Origin: Toxoplasma gondii ME49
Lineage: Eukaryota; Apicomplexa; Conoidasida; Eucoccidiorida; Sarcocystidae
Length of the DNA: 64,000 nucleotides
Assembly (NCBI RefSeq): GCF_000006565.2
Contig: NC_031480.1
Coordinates: forward strand, 6,503,170 to 6,567,169
Reading direction: 5' to 3'
Below the pieces are notes generated by a model. It made no database searches, was not told the DNA's origin, and saw only the letters and a program-made list of their open reading frames with translations. The position numbers and the translations under genes were made by a program. The stretch's first letter is position 1. Each line of letters begins with the position of its first letter. Below are positions 12,201 to 20,954 of the stretch, piece by piece.

Positions 12201-13040
12201 GTCTTCTTCTCTCTTTCCCTCTTATCCGTCTCTCTCCTGCTCTCTTATCCGTCTCTCTTCTGCTCTCTCATCTCCCCTGTGTTAGTGTCATCTTACTTTC
12301 GTTCGCAGTTCCCTCTCGACTTCGCGGTCTTCCCACAAAGACCTGGACACTGCGGGCGCCTGTCTGTACTCGTAGTTGTCGACGGAGCTCGCCAACAGGG
12401 TTTCGAGTTCCCCGCTCTGCTCGAGTCTCTGGAGCTCCTCCCAGCCCCCCACTCCAAAGTTGTTGAAGAAAACCTGGGGAAGCAGAAAGCTGCTGGAGAG
12501 CTGCAGCAGCTCCTCTCTTCTCTCGGGGTAGTCCGTCAGCGAGATCTCAACAAGCGTCCACTTGCCTGCCTCCTCCTCCACCACTTCGTCCGTGAGCAAG
12601 AAACTGTTCTCTCCTCTTCCCCCCATCCTCCCCGCTGGACTCCGGTTCATGCGTCGAAACGACGCTCTCAGGTCCTGTCCGGCCTCCTCGCCTCCACAGG
12701 CGACGCGCGCCTCGCGTCCGAAAGAGGCAAAGGCGCCGCCCGTGAATAGGCGAGAAGCAGCCTGGCCGTCACTGCAGCGACGCATTTCTTCGCGGAGGCC
12801 GGAGCCCGGGAGTCCGAAGACGCACGCATATGCGGGGTCCCCATAGCAGGGCAGCGAGAGAGTAGGCGCGACGGCATGCGCAGCTCCAGGAGACGAGAAG
12901 CCTCGCGTCTCCGTCTTGGCGCGTCCATCTGGAGAGCCCAGGTCGCCTTGTACGCGAATGAGCAAGTCAGAGAGAAGTCGCTTCGCTCGGGCGCATGCGA
13001 TGTTGTGCGCCTCCGTGAAAATCGTGATCTGGTTCGGCAT
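4431..13040 (-). CDS. Glutaredoxin-DEP-DUF547 multidomain protein
   Basis: Nine exons join without a frame break: 13040-12297, 11746-10791, 10315-9931, 9628-9419, 8691-8500, 8026-7838, 7129-7046, 6524-6390 and 5930-4431, giving 1464 residues. Residues 1-30 plus 159-215 form a glutaredoxin fold: a beta strand after Met1, a redox helix (N13-I-A-C16-A-R-A-K), the cis-Pro strand LLPQVFFN and a GG-x(6)-L motif. About 127 residues are inserted between the two halves. Exon 2 is disordered and Lys/Glu/Arg-rich. A DEP-like segment spans about 640-725. DUF547 hallmarks follow: AFLLNIYNLLCKHALI, YCIGGYRFTLNELENGLLR, DPRIHFALNFGAKSGPP and the late KYLDYDW. The last is displaced to about residue 1204 by a roughly 190-residue insertion. 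The Grx-DEP-DUF547 order is, to my knowledge, known from other eukaryotes. Expected roles are membrane or signalling scaffolding; no reaction is proven. An additional short exon in the 551-bp first intron cannot be excluded. Confidence 0.85.
5377..5390. repeat. Palindrome GGTGTA-AG-TACACC
   Basis: Perfect 6-bp arms around AG. It lies in the last exon of the Grx-DEP-DUF547 gene, where it encodes part of a Gly/Pro-rich disordered stretch. A half copy, GGATGTACACC, begins at 5401. It belongs to the dispersed family described in the findings. Confidence 0.9.
6640..6760. repeat. (TA)n-rich tract in intron 7 of the Grx-DEP-DUF547 gene
   Basis: Interrupted TA, TATG and TATAC units lie between exon 8 (starting at 6524) and exon 7 (ending at 7046) of the minus-strand gene. 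Confidence 0.85.
8731..8970. repeat. (TA)n and GATA/GACA-like tract in intron 4
   Basis: About 240 bp of TA dinucleotides grades into ATAGAT/GACAGAT units. It begins about 40 bp from the splice acceptor of exon 5 (8691) of the minus-strand Grx-DEP-DUF547 gene, so it sits just upstream of that acceptor in the transcript. Confidence 0.85.
9225..9307. repeat. (TA)n tract in intron 4
   Basis: TA units with two copies of a GTATACATATACGTATATAT module. It lies in the same intron as the 8731-8970 tract and near the donor of exon 4 (9419). Confidence 0.85.
11141..11250. repeat. 30-bp coding repeat in exon 2 of the Grx-DEP-DUF547 gene
   Basis: Roughly three tandem 30-bp units encode a charged decapeptide close to EEMRKDEKRE on the minus strand. 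They form part of a long Lys/Glu/Arg-rich linker between the glutaredoxin and DEP parts. Confidence 0.8.
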
Positions 13041-14175
13041 TTTCAGACTGAGGCAGAAAGGGAACGAGGAAGAGGAGAGCCGCAGAAAAAGATCGCGTCA
13101 GCTTCCCAACACCCCCCAATAAGGAACGGCAGAAGAGGTAGGACGCCGGGGGAAGGTGCGCAAGAAGCTGGAACTTGCCCCGTCGAGAGAGACCAAGAAC
13201 GGCAGTGTGCGAAGGACAAGGGAGATGGAGAGGTTAACGGAGAGGAAGCGTTAGGGGGATAGGACAGAGAGGAGGAAGAGGAGACCACGGCAAACGCGGT
13301 GGAGGAAGCGTGGTGAGTCTTTTGTGCGAGAGCCGCTGCGCGGCGGAATGCAAAGCACATCAAAGCAATCTGCATGCGCTGCGGAGAGAAAAAAGTAACT
13401 GCGAAGTGAGGGGTCTCGACGAGCAGCCAAACCGCAGAGGGCGGCGAGACGCAAGTTGGTGTGGCGGGGGCAACGAGAGGGAACGGCAAATCTGTCAAGA
13501 GATGGTTTCTACGGCGCCTGAAAGGTGCTCAGTCAAGTTGCGAAAAGAGCACAGAAGGCGACGAAAGGCGGTGTACAGGGCCAGGACGGCAGATCCACAG
13601 CCGCGGGGGGGGACGGAGGGGGGCTCTCACAGGTGTGGACTCTCCGTAGGTTCCTGATTAAGCGATGCAATGCAGCAGCGAGCAAGATGCTAACGCAAAA
13701 ATAGAGGAGGGAGAGAGGAAAGAGGAGACGAAGGATCGGCGGAGTGATGGAGGAAGGCGAGAGGCGAGAAAAGGAAGTTGTCTAGCGGGGAAGAAGGCGA
13801 GATGTGGGGAGTCAGACGAGAAGCTTTTAAAGAGGCAAGGATTCCTCAGTATGCTGATGCTTTGCGCACGATTTCGTTGCCGAAAAGGAGATGCGAAGGC
13901 GTGGAAAATTGAGCTGCAGCGCTAAGAAAGGAAACCGAAGAATGTCGACGAAAGGGGAGAAACGTACACGAACCTTTCCAGAGCTAGCCAACACTCTCAC
14001 CACGGAACTTCGATACGGAAGTGTGACACGACAAAGAAAAGGAGGAGGGTGGGGTGTTCGCTGCGAAAGTGAGAAAGAATCCGGTTGTTAGAAGACTGAT
14101 AAAGCCACGATGGATCCTTGCAACAGACTCCCATCTCTCGTTCGCCAACTGGCGTCCCAACGCCGTCGGACTCGG

Positions 14176-14189
14176 GGTGTATGTACACC
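14176..14189. repeat. Palindrome GGTGTA-TG-TACACC
   Basis: Perfect 6-bp inverted arms around TG. It is the first of a close pair; the second starts 47 bp later at 14223. It lies between two divergent genes. Confidence 0.9.
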
Positions 14190-14222
14190 TCGCGGATGAG
14201 TCTTCTCCCAACTCCGCAACCA

Positions 14223-14236
14223 GGTGTACGTACACC
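14223..14236. repeat. Palindrome GGTGTA-CG-TACACC
   Basis: Second member of the pair, with perfect arms around CG. The flanks of the two copies are not obviously similar, which argues against a simple recent tandem duplication. Confidence 0.9.
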
Positions 14237-15740
14237 CCAGAGCTGCTCTGGTTGCCCAGGAGTCGACTCCGAAGAGGTGCCTTTTGAGGCGTCTCTAGCC
14301 GTTTGCGTGTGAACGAACTCGGTCCAAGGCCTCTGTCCTTCCCCCGGAGTCTTGGCAGCCTGCGCGTGTCTGGGGAATTGGCGCGTTACGCGTTTTCAAG
14401 GCGCCTGCGCGTATCCGCTTGCTGTCGGCCGGCACCAGTAGGAGGAGAGACAGTGCGGAGCGGTTACCGCCGAGTCATGTCCATAAGCAGACGCAGAAGC
14501 ACGAGTGCGTGTGAAAAGGACCACAATGTTGTCCTCTCCAACTTTAAGTGAAAGAAGTCCTCCTCGTACTTTGAAGCGAGAAAAGTACATATTCTCTGAC
14601 CCGTCAGTGGAGCCGTTCTCCTGTCTCATTTCCTGCGATTTCTGTGGTCTACAAAAGCGGCACAAGGAAGCCACGACACAGAGGCAGCGGAAGGTCACTT
14701 CGTGCAATGACCCGCAACGGCAAGGGGCCGCGCCGGATTTTTTTTCGGAGGCTCGAAGGCAGAGCTGCATGTGTGTTTTCTGAGGAAGCCAGCATTCTGG
14801 CTAAAGCGAAGAAAAAATCGAGAAAAAAGAAAAACCTCGCGGCGCTCATATATGCACCCGCGCGGACGACGAGCAATCACCCGTGCACTCCTTTCCTGAT
14901 GGGCGCACACTACGCGCAAGTCGGAATTTCAGAAGCTCTCTTCGGTGGGATCGAGATTTCAGAAAAACTTGAAGAATGGAGACCTTCTTCAGCAGAGCCG
15001 GCTTCTGCGAATGCATTCCCCAAAAAATGTTTTTCTTCTTTCTCCTGACTCTCTGCCGAGCGCCTTGCGCCGCAACTGCCTCGCGCGACAAGACTCAAAA
15101 AGAGAGAGAAGTAGCTGCGCAGAAGAGGCGCAAGACGCACTCTAGACAGAAGAGCTGCCTGTTCACGGAAAGGAGCTCTTTTTCTGCCGGGTCTCCTCCA
15201 AAAGCAATTCGCTTTCTCTGCAGTTGACAAAAACGAGGACACGACAGCAACGTGTGCACAGCACAGACAGCGCGACGCGCTCTCCCCGAGCTTCAGCTAG
15301 GCAGAGCGAGGAGCACCTCTCACCTTTCTCTCAGAGGCTTGCGCTGCAGCGCTTCCGTTCTTCTAAAAGAGAAGAGCGAAATGCAAGAGACAGAAAACAG
15401 AAACAAAAAAGAAAGACAAGGGGGAAGTTGAGGGGGAAAGGGAGATGTTTCCCGCGCGCCAGCACCGGCGCCGCCACACCTTTTGACGCGAGTCACCAGC
15501 GAGCGCAGGGAAAGGCGGCTTTGGCAGAAAAGGAGGTTTTTCCTTGAGTGAGCAGAGGGATTTCCTTCTCAGAGAAAGGAGGGGGAGAAAAGGATTCTGA
15601 AACATCTTCTCGAAAAGAGAACATGCAGCTGGAAAGGGAAAACAGCGGAAAAGAGACCTGGCGAGGTTCGCGCTCGAGTGACCAGAGGCAAACAGCCGGA
15701 GAGGCAACGAATTTCGCATGTGTCACACGTCGCGGCCTGC

Positions 15741-15754
15741 GGTGTACGTACACC
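15741..15754. repeat. Palindrome GGTGTA-CG-TACACC
   Basis: Perfect arms around CG, about 500 bp upstream of the plus-strand ATG at 16248. A degenerate copy (GGTGTACGTCCACG) lies at about 16282, just inside that ORF. Confidence 0.9.
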
Positions 15755-16247
15755 GCAGATGTGCTGCCTCTTCAAGTCGATTGTTTTGATTTACTCGAGG
15801 AAGAAAGCAGAGAAGCTGCAGGAAGCAGAAATCTGAACGCTACAGGCGCGCTCGCTGATTGATGTCTTCTATTTCTCTCCTGGCTCGTCCCCCTGTTTTC
15901 CCCCTCTTCTTCCTGTTCGATGTCTCCTGAAAAGCGAGTTCGAGAGTCTCCTGTGGCGTTCTTCTCTTGAGTAGACACAGAGAGCAGTCGTTTTCTGTCC
16001 TTCTCGCGCGCTTTAGTCCGCTTTCGAAGACCGACGCCGTCCTCCGCTTCTCCCCTTTCCCCGTACGAATCGGTTCTCCGCCTCCCTCCCAATTCCGCCG
16101 AGAGAAGAGAAGAGACAGAGAGACACCTGCATCGTCCGAGACTCTTACTCTCTAAACTCCAAATAACGGCCGTGTTTCCTTGTCTCTCGCGAAGACAGCT
16201 TTCTCCTGATAACGGACGCAGTTCTTCAGTTCTGGAGAACGAGCATC

Positions 16248-17183
16248 ATGCCGCCGGCAAATCCTCCCACTCCCCCTCTGGGGTGTACGTCCACGGAGGA
16301 AAATCGAGACCACAGTTCCTCGCTTCGACACAGTTCTTCTCACAAAACGCGTGTTCCTCTCTCTTCCTCTTCCCTCTCTTCTTCTTTTCCGTCGTTATCT
16401 TCCTCTTGTTCTCTCTCTTGTTCTCTCTCTTGTTCTCTCTCTTGTTCTTCCTCTTGTTCTCCCTGTTGTTCCCTGGACGCTGTGACGGGGCTGGGAGGGG
16501 GGACGCAGCAGCACGAAGCTCTCACGCGTCAACTTGTGCAGGAATTTTTCTCATGTCTTGGACAAGACCTTGCGAGGTTTGAACGAGAAGTACACTACCT
16601 CGCAAATCAAATCAAATACCCTCCTCCACCGTCTTCTTCGTCATCTTCTTCGTCGTCACCGTCTCCTTCTACCTTCTCTCCACCGTCTTTGTCTCCTTCT
16701 TCTCCCCCTTCTTCTTCCTCTTCTTCCTCTTCCTCTTCTTCTTCCTCTTCCTCTTCTTCTTCCTCTTCCTCTTCTTCTTCCTCTTCTTCCTCTTCTTCCT
16801 CTTCTTCTTCCTCTTCCTCTTCTTCTTCCTCTTCCTCTTCTTCTTCCTCTTCCTCTTCTTCTTCCTCTTCTTCCTCTTCTTCCTCTTCTTCTTCCTCTTC
16901 CTCTTCTTCTTCCTCTTCCTCTTCTTCTTCCTCTTCTTCTCTCTCTGCGTCACGGCCCTTCCGCGCTCGCGAGATGGTGGCTGCGAAGCTGTTGGAGCAG
17001 GTTCTTTTTCAGAGGAAGCAGGCAGAGGCGCACAGACAGCTTTCAGTGGAGGAACTCGTGGAGGCGCTTCGCAGTGTGTTGTGGGCGAACGGCGAGAAGA
17101 TAAAACAACTTCGAGCGACAGAGCAGGCGACGGAAGACGCCGGAAGAAGCGGAGAGGAGAGAAGAGAAGAATGCGAGAATTGA
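16248..17183 (+). CDS. Poly-serine hypothetical protein
   Basis: Single open frame of 311 codons from ATG 16248 to TGA 17181-17183. Residues about 1-75 are Ser/Cys/Pro-rich. A non-repetitive helical stretch (about 85-125) contains LVQEFFSCLGQDLARFEREV. A run of about 100 residues, almost all serine, follows. A second helical part (about 240-300) contains MVAAKLLEQVLFQRKQAEAH. The two helical blocks make a real protein plausible and the serine run looks like an expanded linker. I do not recognise the family. No usable donor GT exists in the last 90 bp, so the model ends at the first stop. A neighbouring frame stays open to 17352 (see findings). An upstream exon cannot be excluded. Confidence 0.5.
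   Translation: MPPANPPTPPLGCTSTEENRDHSSSLRHSSSHKTRVPLSSSSLSSSFPSLSSSCSLSCSLSCSLSCSSSCSPCCSLDAVTGLGGGTQQHEALTRQLVQEFFSCLGQDLARFEREVHYLANQIKYPPPPSSSSSSSSSPSPSTFSPPSLSPSSPPSSSSSSSSSSSSSSSSSSSSSSSSSSSSSSSSSSSSSSSSSSSSSSSSSSSSSSSSSSSSSSSSSSSSSSSSSSSSSLSASRPFRAREMVAAKLLEQVLFQRKQAEAHRQLSVEELVEALRSVLWANGEKIKQLRATEQATEDAGRSGEERREECEN
16627..16940 (+). repeat. Polypyrimidine TCT/TCC tract (18-bp periodicity)
   Basis: About 300 bp of almost pure C/T on the plus strand, built from TCTTCTTCC and TCTTCC blocks with an 18-bp higher-order period. It encodes poly-Ser in the frame of the 16248 ORF, Leu/Pro in a second frame and Lys/Arg on the opposite strand. That is why several overlapping frames look open here. 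Confidence 0.9.
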
Positions 17184-19539
17184 GAGAGGGCAGACGGCTT
17201 TTTTCTGTGACTGTCGTCTCTACGCAGCAGCCGAGAGACAGTCTCCCATGCGAGAGAGATTGTCGCAGGAAGAAGAGAGACACCGTGCTGTTTTTCTGCA
17301 GGAATGGACCCAAGAGATTCAAATACAGGAGCCTCTTTGTCCAGTGTCTTGACAGCGTGGAAAGGAAGGCAGGGTTTGGAAACGGTTTGTTTTAGGTTCG
17401 CGAGCGCATGTGGTTTTTCAGGCTATGGTGTTTTATGTCACAGTGCCGGGGGTGTTTCGTTCAGAGACTGTTTTCAGAGAGACCCTCGGTCCAGAGGAAT
17501 CCTCGTTTTCCCAGCTTTTCCAGTGGTTGTACGCCGGAAGGAACAATCGCAAAAAAGCAAAATAATAGCAGCTTCGCACCTGTTTGGTTCTCTGTTCTCC
17601 CCTGTTTTTTCTCTCTGTCGTAGCTCTTCTCTCCTCCGTACCCTTGTCCCGCTCTGTGCTCTGAGCCTCTGTGTCTCGCTCGTTCACTCCGCCCTCCTTC
17701 TCTTTTACTGGTTGCATTTTCACTGTCTGTCTCCGCGGAAGGAACCGAACGGATTCCTCTTCTTGGCCTGGCAACGAGACAGTCACTGGATGATCGCTGC
17801 GTGGCGCTGCACTGTTGCGTCCAAGACTGAAGCATTTGTTTCGTTTCTCTATGCATCGTGGGGACCATTTGTGCGAAAACAACTCTGTTAGATAGAACAG
17901 TGTGCGTAGGCAAGCGCTTTCGAGAAGCTGAACTTTGGTCAGTCGTTACAAAAAGATACGGTGCCTAAGCAACAGAAGCTTTTTTCAACAGACGACGCTG
18001 TAAGACTCGACCTCGCGAAACAGCGCGGAAGTAGCCTAGACAGAAACAAGACTGAGAAGAGCGCCACAAGGAAGATTCCTCTGCCCATTCTATTTTGGAC
18101 ACAGACAACTTAGTTCTCTCCGACAGCTGTACTGAAAGGGTGGTGGAGTTCAACACCTCGTTGGTCCTCTTGTTCAAGCAAGGCGACGAGGCTGGACGCC
18201 CTCGTGCTCCAGGAGAGTTTGTGACGACTCGACGGCTTCTCGACAGTTCCAGAAAGGCTGTTGAAAGGTGAAGAGTATCTACTACTTGGACGTTTTTCGA
18301 AGCAGCGAGAGCAGCGTCGAAGACCAAGAGGGGGCGGGGGCAGCAAAGGGTGTAGTCAGTGAAACGCGAGTGTGGGATGTGCGAGAGGGGAGGAGGCAGG
18401 CTGACGAAGTGTCGTCGCAGAAACATGGAAATGATGCGAAAGTTTGGTCAACAGACAAAAGGAAAACAACAAGACAAAAACTCCCCACGGGAGACAACAC
18501 TGGATCACCGGGAATGTGACACAGACAGCTTGAGGCGTCACAGAGCTGGAGAGCGCGCAAGGGAGAGAGAGCTTCCCTTGCGAAAACAACAGAGCCCAAG
18601 CTTTCTTCGGATTCGGAAGTCAAATCTTCAAATATTTCCAGGAAAGCAATTCATTACTTGTTTGGCCGCTCGTTTCAAATGGGCCTTCGCCTTCGATTTC
18701 GCACAAACAGGACTCTCGCGGGGCACAAGGGAGTGGTGGCTCTGCTGCCCACGCAAGTCTGCAAGTTCCCCTCGCTGCGGGTTCAAATCGACTTTAACAA
18801 ATCAACTCAACACAAGCAACAAAGAGGCAGGTGACAAATGTGTTTCCGCGGACCGCGCGAAATGTCGACACGTAAAACAAGGGAAAAAACCTAAAAATTC
18901 AACGGCCAAGTGCCTCGAAAAAGAGACATAACAAACCGAGCCGACGGTCGAAACCGCAACGGAGTCTCTTCTCCGACTCCCCCAATCTCGGCTCCCGCCT
19001 CCCGACCCCCGCCGGCTCCGCGGGTGTACCTACACCCCCCGACCGTCGAGAGCGTGGAGGGAAAAGGCCTTGACCACGAAGAAGCGCGCTGAAGCACCTG
19101 AGAAAACAGGCTGCAGCGCTGCCGAGAGAGAGGCCGTCTGTCTCTGACGTTGCTCCTCCTTGTGACCGTTCTTCGGCCCATTCGCGCGCCACGACAAGCC
19201 AAACAGAACAGAGGCAGCACACAGCGAGTTCCTCGCGTACGCGCCCAGATCTCCTGGTCTGGCCACACAGAGGAAGTCTGCGCCTCCCCGTAGACAGACG
19301 GAACAGGCGTCCTGTTGAGAGAGGTCAGGAAGTACAGGAGAGGAGACACGTTCCACTCCATTTTCTCTCTCCTCGGCGGCAGGTCCTCGCCAGTTCACGA
19401 GTTCTTCGTTTTCCAGTTCTTCTTGTGCAGTCTCCAAGCCTATTATCTCCGTTCGCTTTCTTGGAACTCCGGCGTTCCCGCCTCTCACCTCTGCTCGCTT
19501 TCTGCTTTGCCTCGCCTCCTCTCTCTTCTTCTTCTCTGC
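17184..19539. other. Intergenic, probable facing 3' UTRs
   Basis: This region lies between the plus-strand poly-Ser ORF and the minus-strand CCCH gene, so both 3' UTRs should fall here. Apart from the frame continuing to 17352 (see findings), I see no exon with convincing composition. One perfect palindrome lies at 19023-19036. Confidence 0.5.
19023..19036. repeat. Palindrome GGTGTA-CC-TACACC
   Basis: Perfect arms around CC, about 500 bp downstream of the CCCH gene stop codon, in its likely 3' UTR or intergenic DNA. Confidence 0.9.
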
Positions 19540-20358
19540 TCAGTACGAGTCTTGGTCGCGGTCTTCGAAGCTGAGGCGTCGCGCGGGGAAGTTGGACCGA
19601 TGCGCGAAGGGTGATCGAACGTCAGGATCGTGAGACGGGTCGTGGCAGAAGTCGCAGGCGTCGTCTTTCCTGCATCCTCCCGGAGAAAAGACAAATCTGC
19701 ACGGCCTGCACCTGCGCTGCTCGTGTTGTCGCCGCACTGACGCCCGCCGCGAGGCGGAGCGCCCTCTGCCGCGCGGAGAGCGGGAGTCCGTCCGCCGCCG
19801 CGAAAGGCTCCTGGAGTCCGAGCCGCGGCGCGAGCGGCCAGACCGCGACCGCCTGGGGCTCGCGAAGCTCCGCGAGGAGACAGAGGAGACCGACTGGGAG
19901 CGCGAAGAGAAATGTCCGCGACTCGAGGACGAAGAGGAGCCGAGCGACAACGCGTCGCTTCTCCGGCGCAAGTCGCGGCGAGTGATCGAGGGACTGTTTC
20001 GCGACAAGCATGCATTCATCAGCGTATCCATGTGGCGGCGGTGGTCCTCGTGGTGACAAAAGTTGCAGCTGTTGCCGTACTTGCAGCCGCCGCGAGCAAA
20101 GATGAAGTTGCAGGGGGTGCAGCGCTTCTGCGCATGGCGGCCGTTGTCGCGTTCGTCCTTCCTCGCGCGCTCCTGCTGAGCCAGTTGGCTGGTGCACAGC
20201 GATTCCCACCACGGCCGCGAAGTCCGCGGTGAGCCTTCGCGGCGCGCAGACCGCGATCGGCCTCGCGGCGGCGCGTAGAACGGCAGCGACAGACGAGAAG
20301 AAGGGAGGCGACGCTTGTAGCCGGGCGACCGGCTGCGAGACGCGCGCGAGCGTCGGTG
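19540..20358 (-). CDS. Double CCCH zinc-finger, RS-rich protein (terminal exon)
   Basis: Terminal exon on the minus strand. The acceptor TTTCTCAG precedes 20358, the exon is exactly 273 codons with the stop, and TGA is at 19540-19542. Two copies of a C-x8-C-x5-C-x3-H finger are visible, each preceded by an extra Cys-x-Pro. The first has the core GGCKYGNSCNFCH and the second GGCRKDDACDFCH. Between them lies a long Arg/Ser region (RS dipeptides, RRSRSGRSRR), and an Arg/Ser-rich stretch also starts the exon. CCCH fingers of this spacing bind RNA, and RS regions recruit splicing factors, so a role in mRNA processing or stability is likely (inference). The exon begins in phase 0 with no ATG before the first finger, so at least one upstream exon between 20359 and about 20900 is missing from this model. 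Confidence 0.75.
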   Translation of the reverse strand, partial: HRRSRASRSRSPGYKRRLPSSRLSLPFYAPPRGRSRSARREGSPRTSRPWWESLCTSQLAQQERARKDERDNGRHAQKRCTPCNFIFARGGCKYGNSCNFCHHEDHRRHMDTLMNACLSRNSPSITRRDLRRRSDALSLGSSSSSSRGHFSSRSQSVSSVSSRSFASPRRSRSGRSRRGSDSRSLSRRRTDSRSPRGRGRSASRRASVRRQHEQRRCRPCRFVFSPGGCRKDDACDFCHDPSHDPDVRSPFAHRSNFPARRLSFEDRDQDSY

Positions 20359-20954
20359 CTGAGAAACGCACAAGAGAACACAGAGAGAGACGTCGAGGTG
20401 GACCGCGAAGAACAGGAGAAACGGAGACAAACTTGAGAAGGGACTCTGGAAAAGAGCACGAGGCGAAACCCCAGATGGGGGGGAGGGGCTACGTGAAAAG
20501 AGACGGACACGAGCTGCAGGAAAATCTTTCGAAAAGAAAAGGATTCTCTTTTTCCCCTTCTGTAGCTGTTAAGTGAAACAGCATCTTTCGCTCTTCTCCC
20601 TCTCTCGTAGTCTTCCTTCTCGTTCTCTTCTTTTTCCTCTTCTTGTTTTCTTTGTCCCCTCCCATCTTGTCGCTCTCTCTTCCGCACCCAGGCCTTCGCT
20701 GTCAGTGGTACAAGAACAACTCAGTGCGTGTCTCTTCGAAGACGTGGAAGAGAAGACCCTGCAACAGTTTATGAGGGGGTTGGCGAGTTGATGCAGGTAA
20801 CTTGCATTCGTTTCCAGTGTTTGGATCAACAGAGCTAAAACCTGTACCTCGAGACTGGAATCATATTGTCTAAATTGCACAGTGAAAAACGGTGTGAACG
20901 GTCCTGTCTCCGAGATGTGTGTTGACCCGCGATTCTCTCCGCGCTTGCCCTCTC
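20359..20954. other. Gap holding the CCCH gene 5' exon and the PWWP gene 3' UTR
   Basis: Both flanking genes run on the minus strand, so this stretch must hold the 3' end of the PWWP transcript and the promoter and first exon of the CCCH gene. Two ATG candidates are visible on the minus strand, near 20858 (followed by the donor AG|GTACAG) and near 20667 (a Lys/Arg-rich frame). Neither could be joined to the acceptor at 20358 in frame with confidence. Confidence 0.4.

Larger units (their letters stand above)
13041..16247. other. Divergent intergenic region
   Basis: This region separates the start of the minus-strand Grx-DEP-DUF547 gene (ATG at 13040) from the start of the plus-strand poly-Ser ORF (ATG at 16248). 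It therefore should hold both promoters and 5' UTRs. It contains purine/pyrimidine-skewed stretches typical of UTRs in this genome, TGCATGC at about 13371, and three perfect GGTGTA-NN-TACACC palindromes. The short ORFs have no convincing protein composition. No TATA box is assigned. Confidence 0.5.

Noticed and set aside
16534..17103. Leu/Pro-rich plus ORF across the polypyrimidine tract
   Set aside because: It exists only because the C/T tract has no stops in any frame. Outside the tract it has no protein-like sequence.
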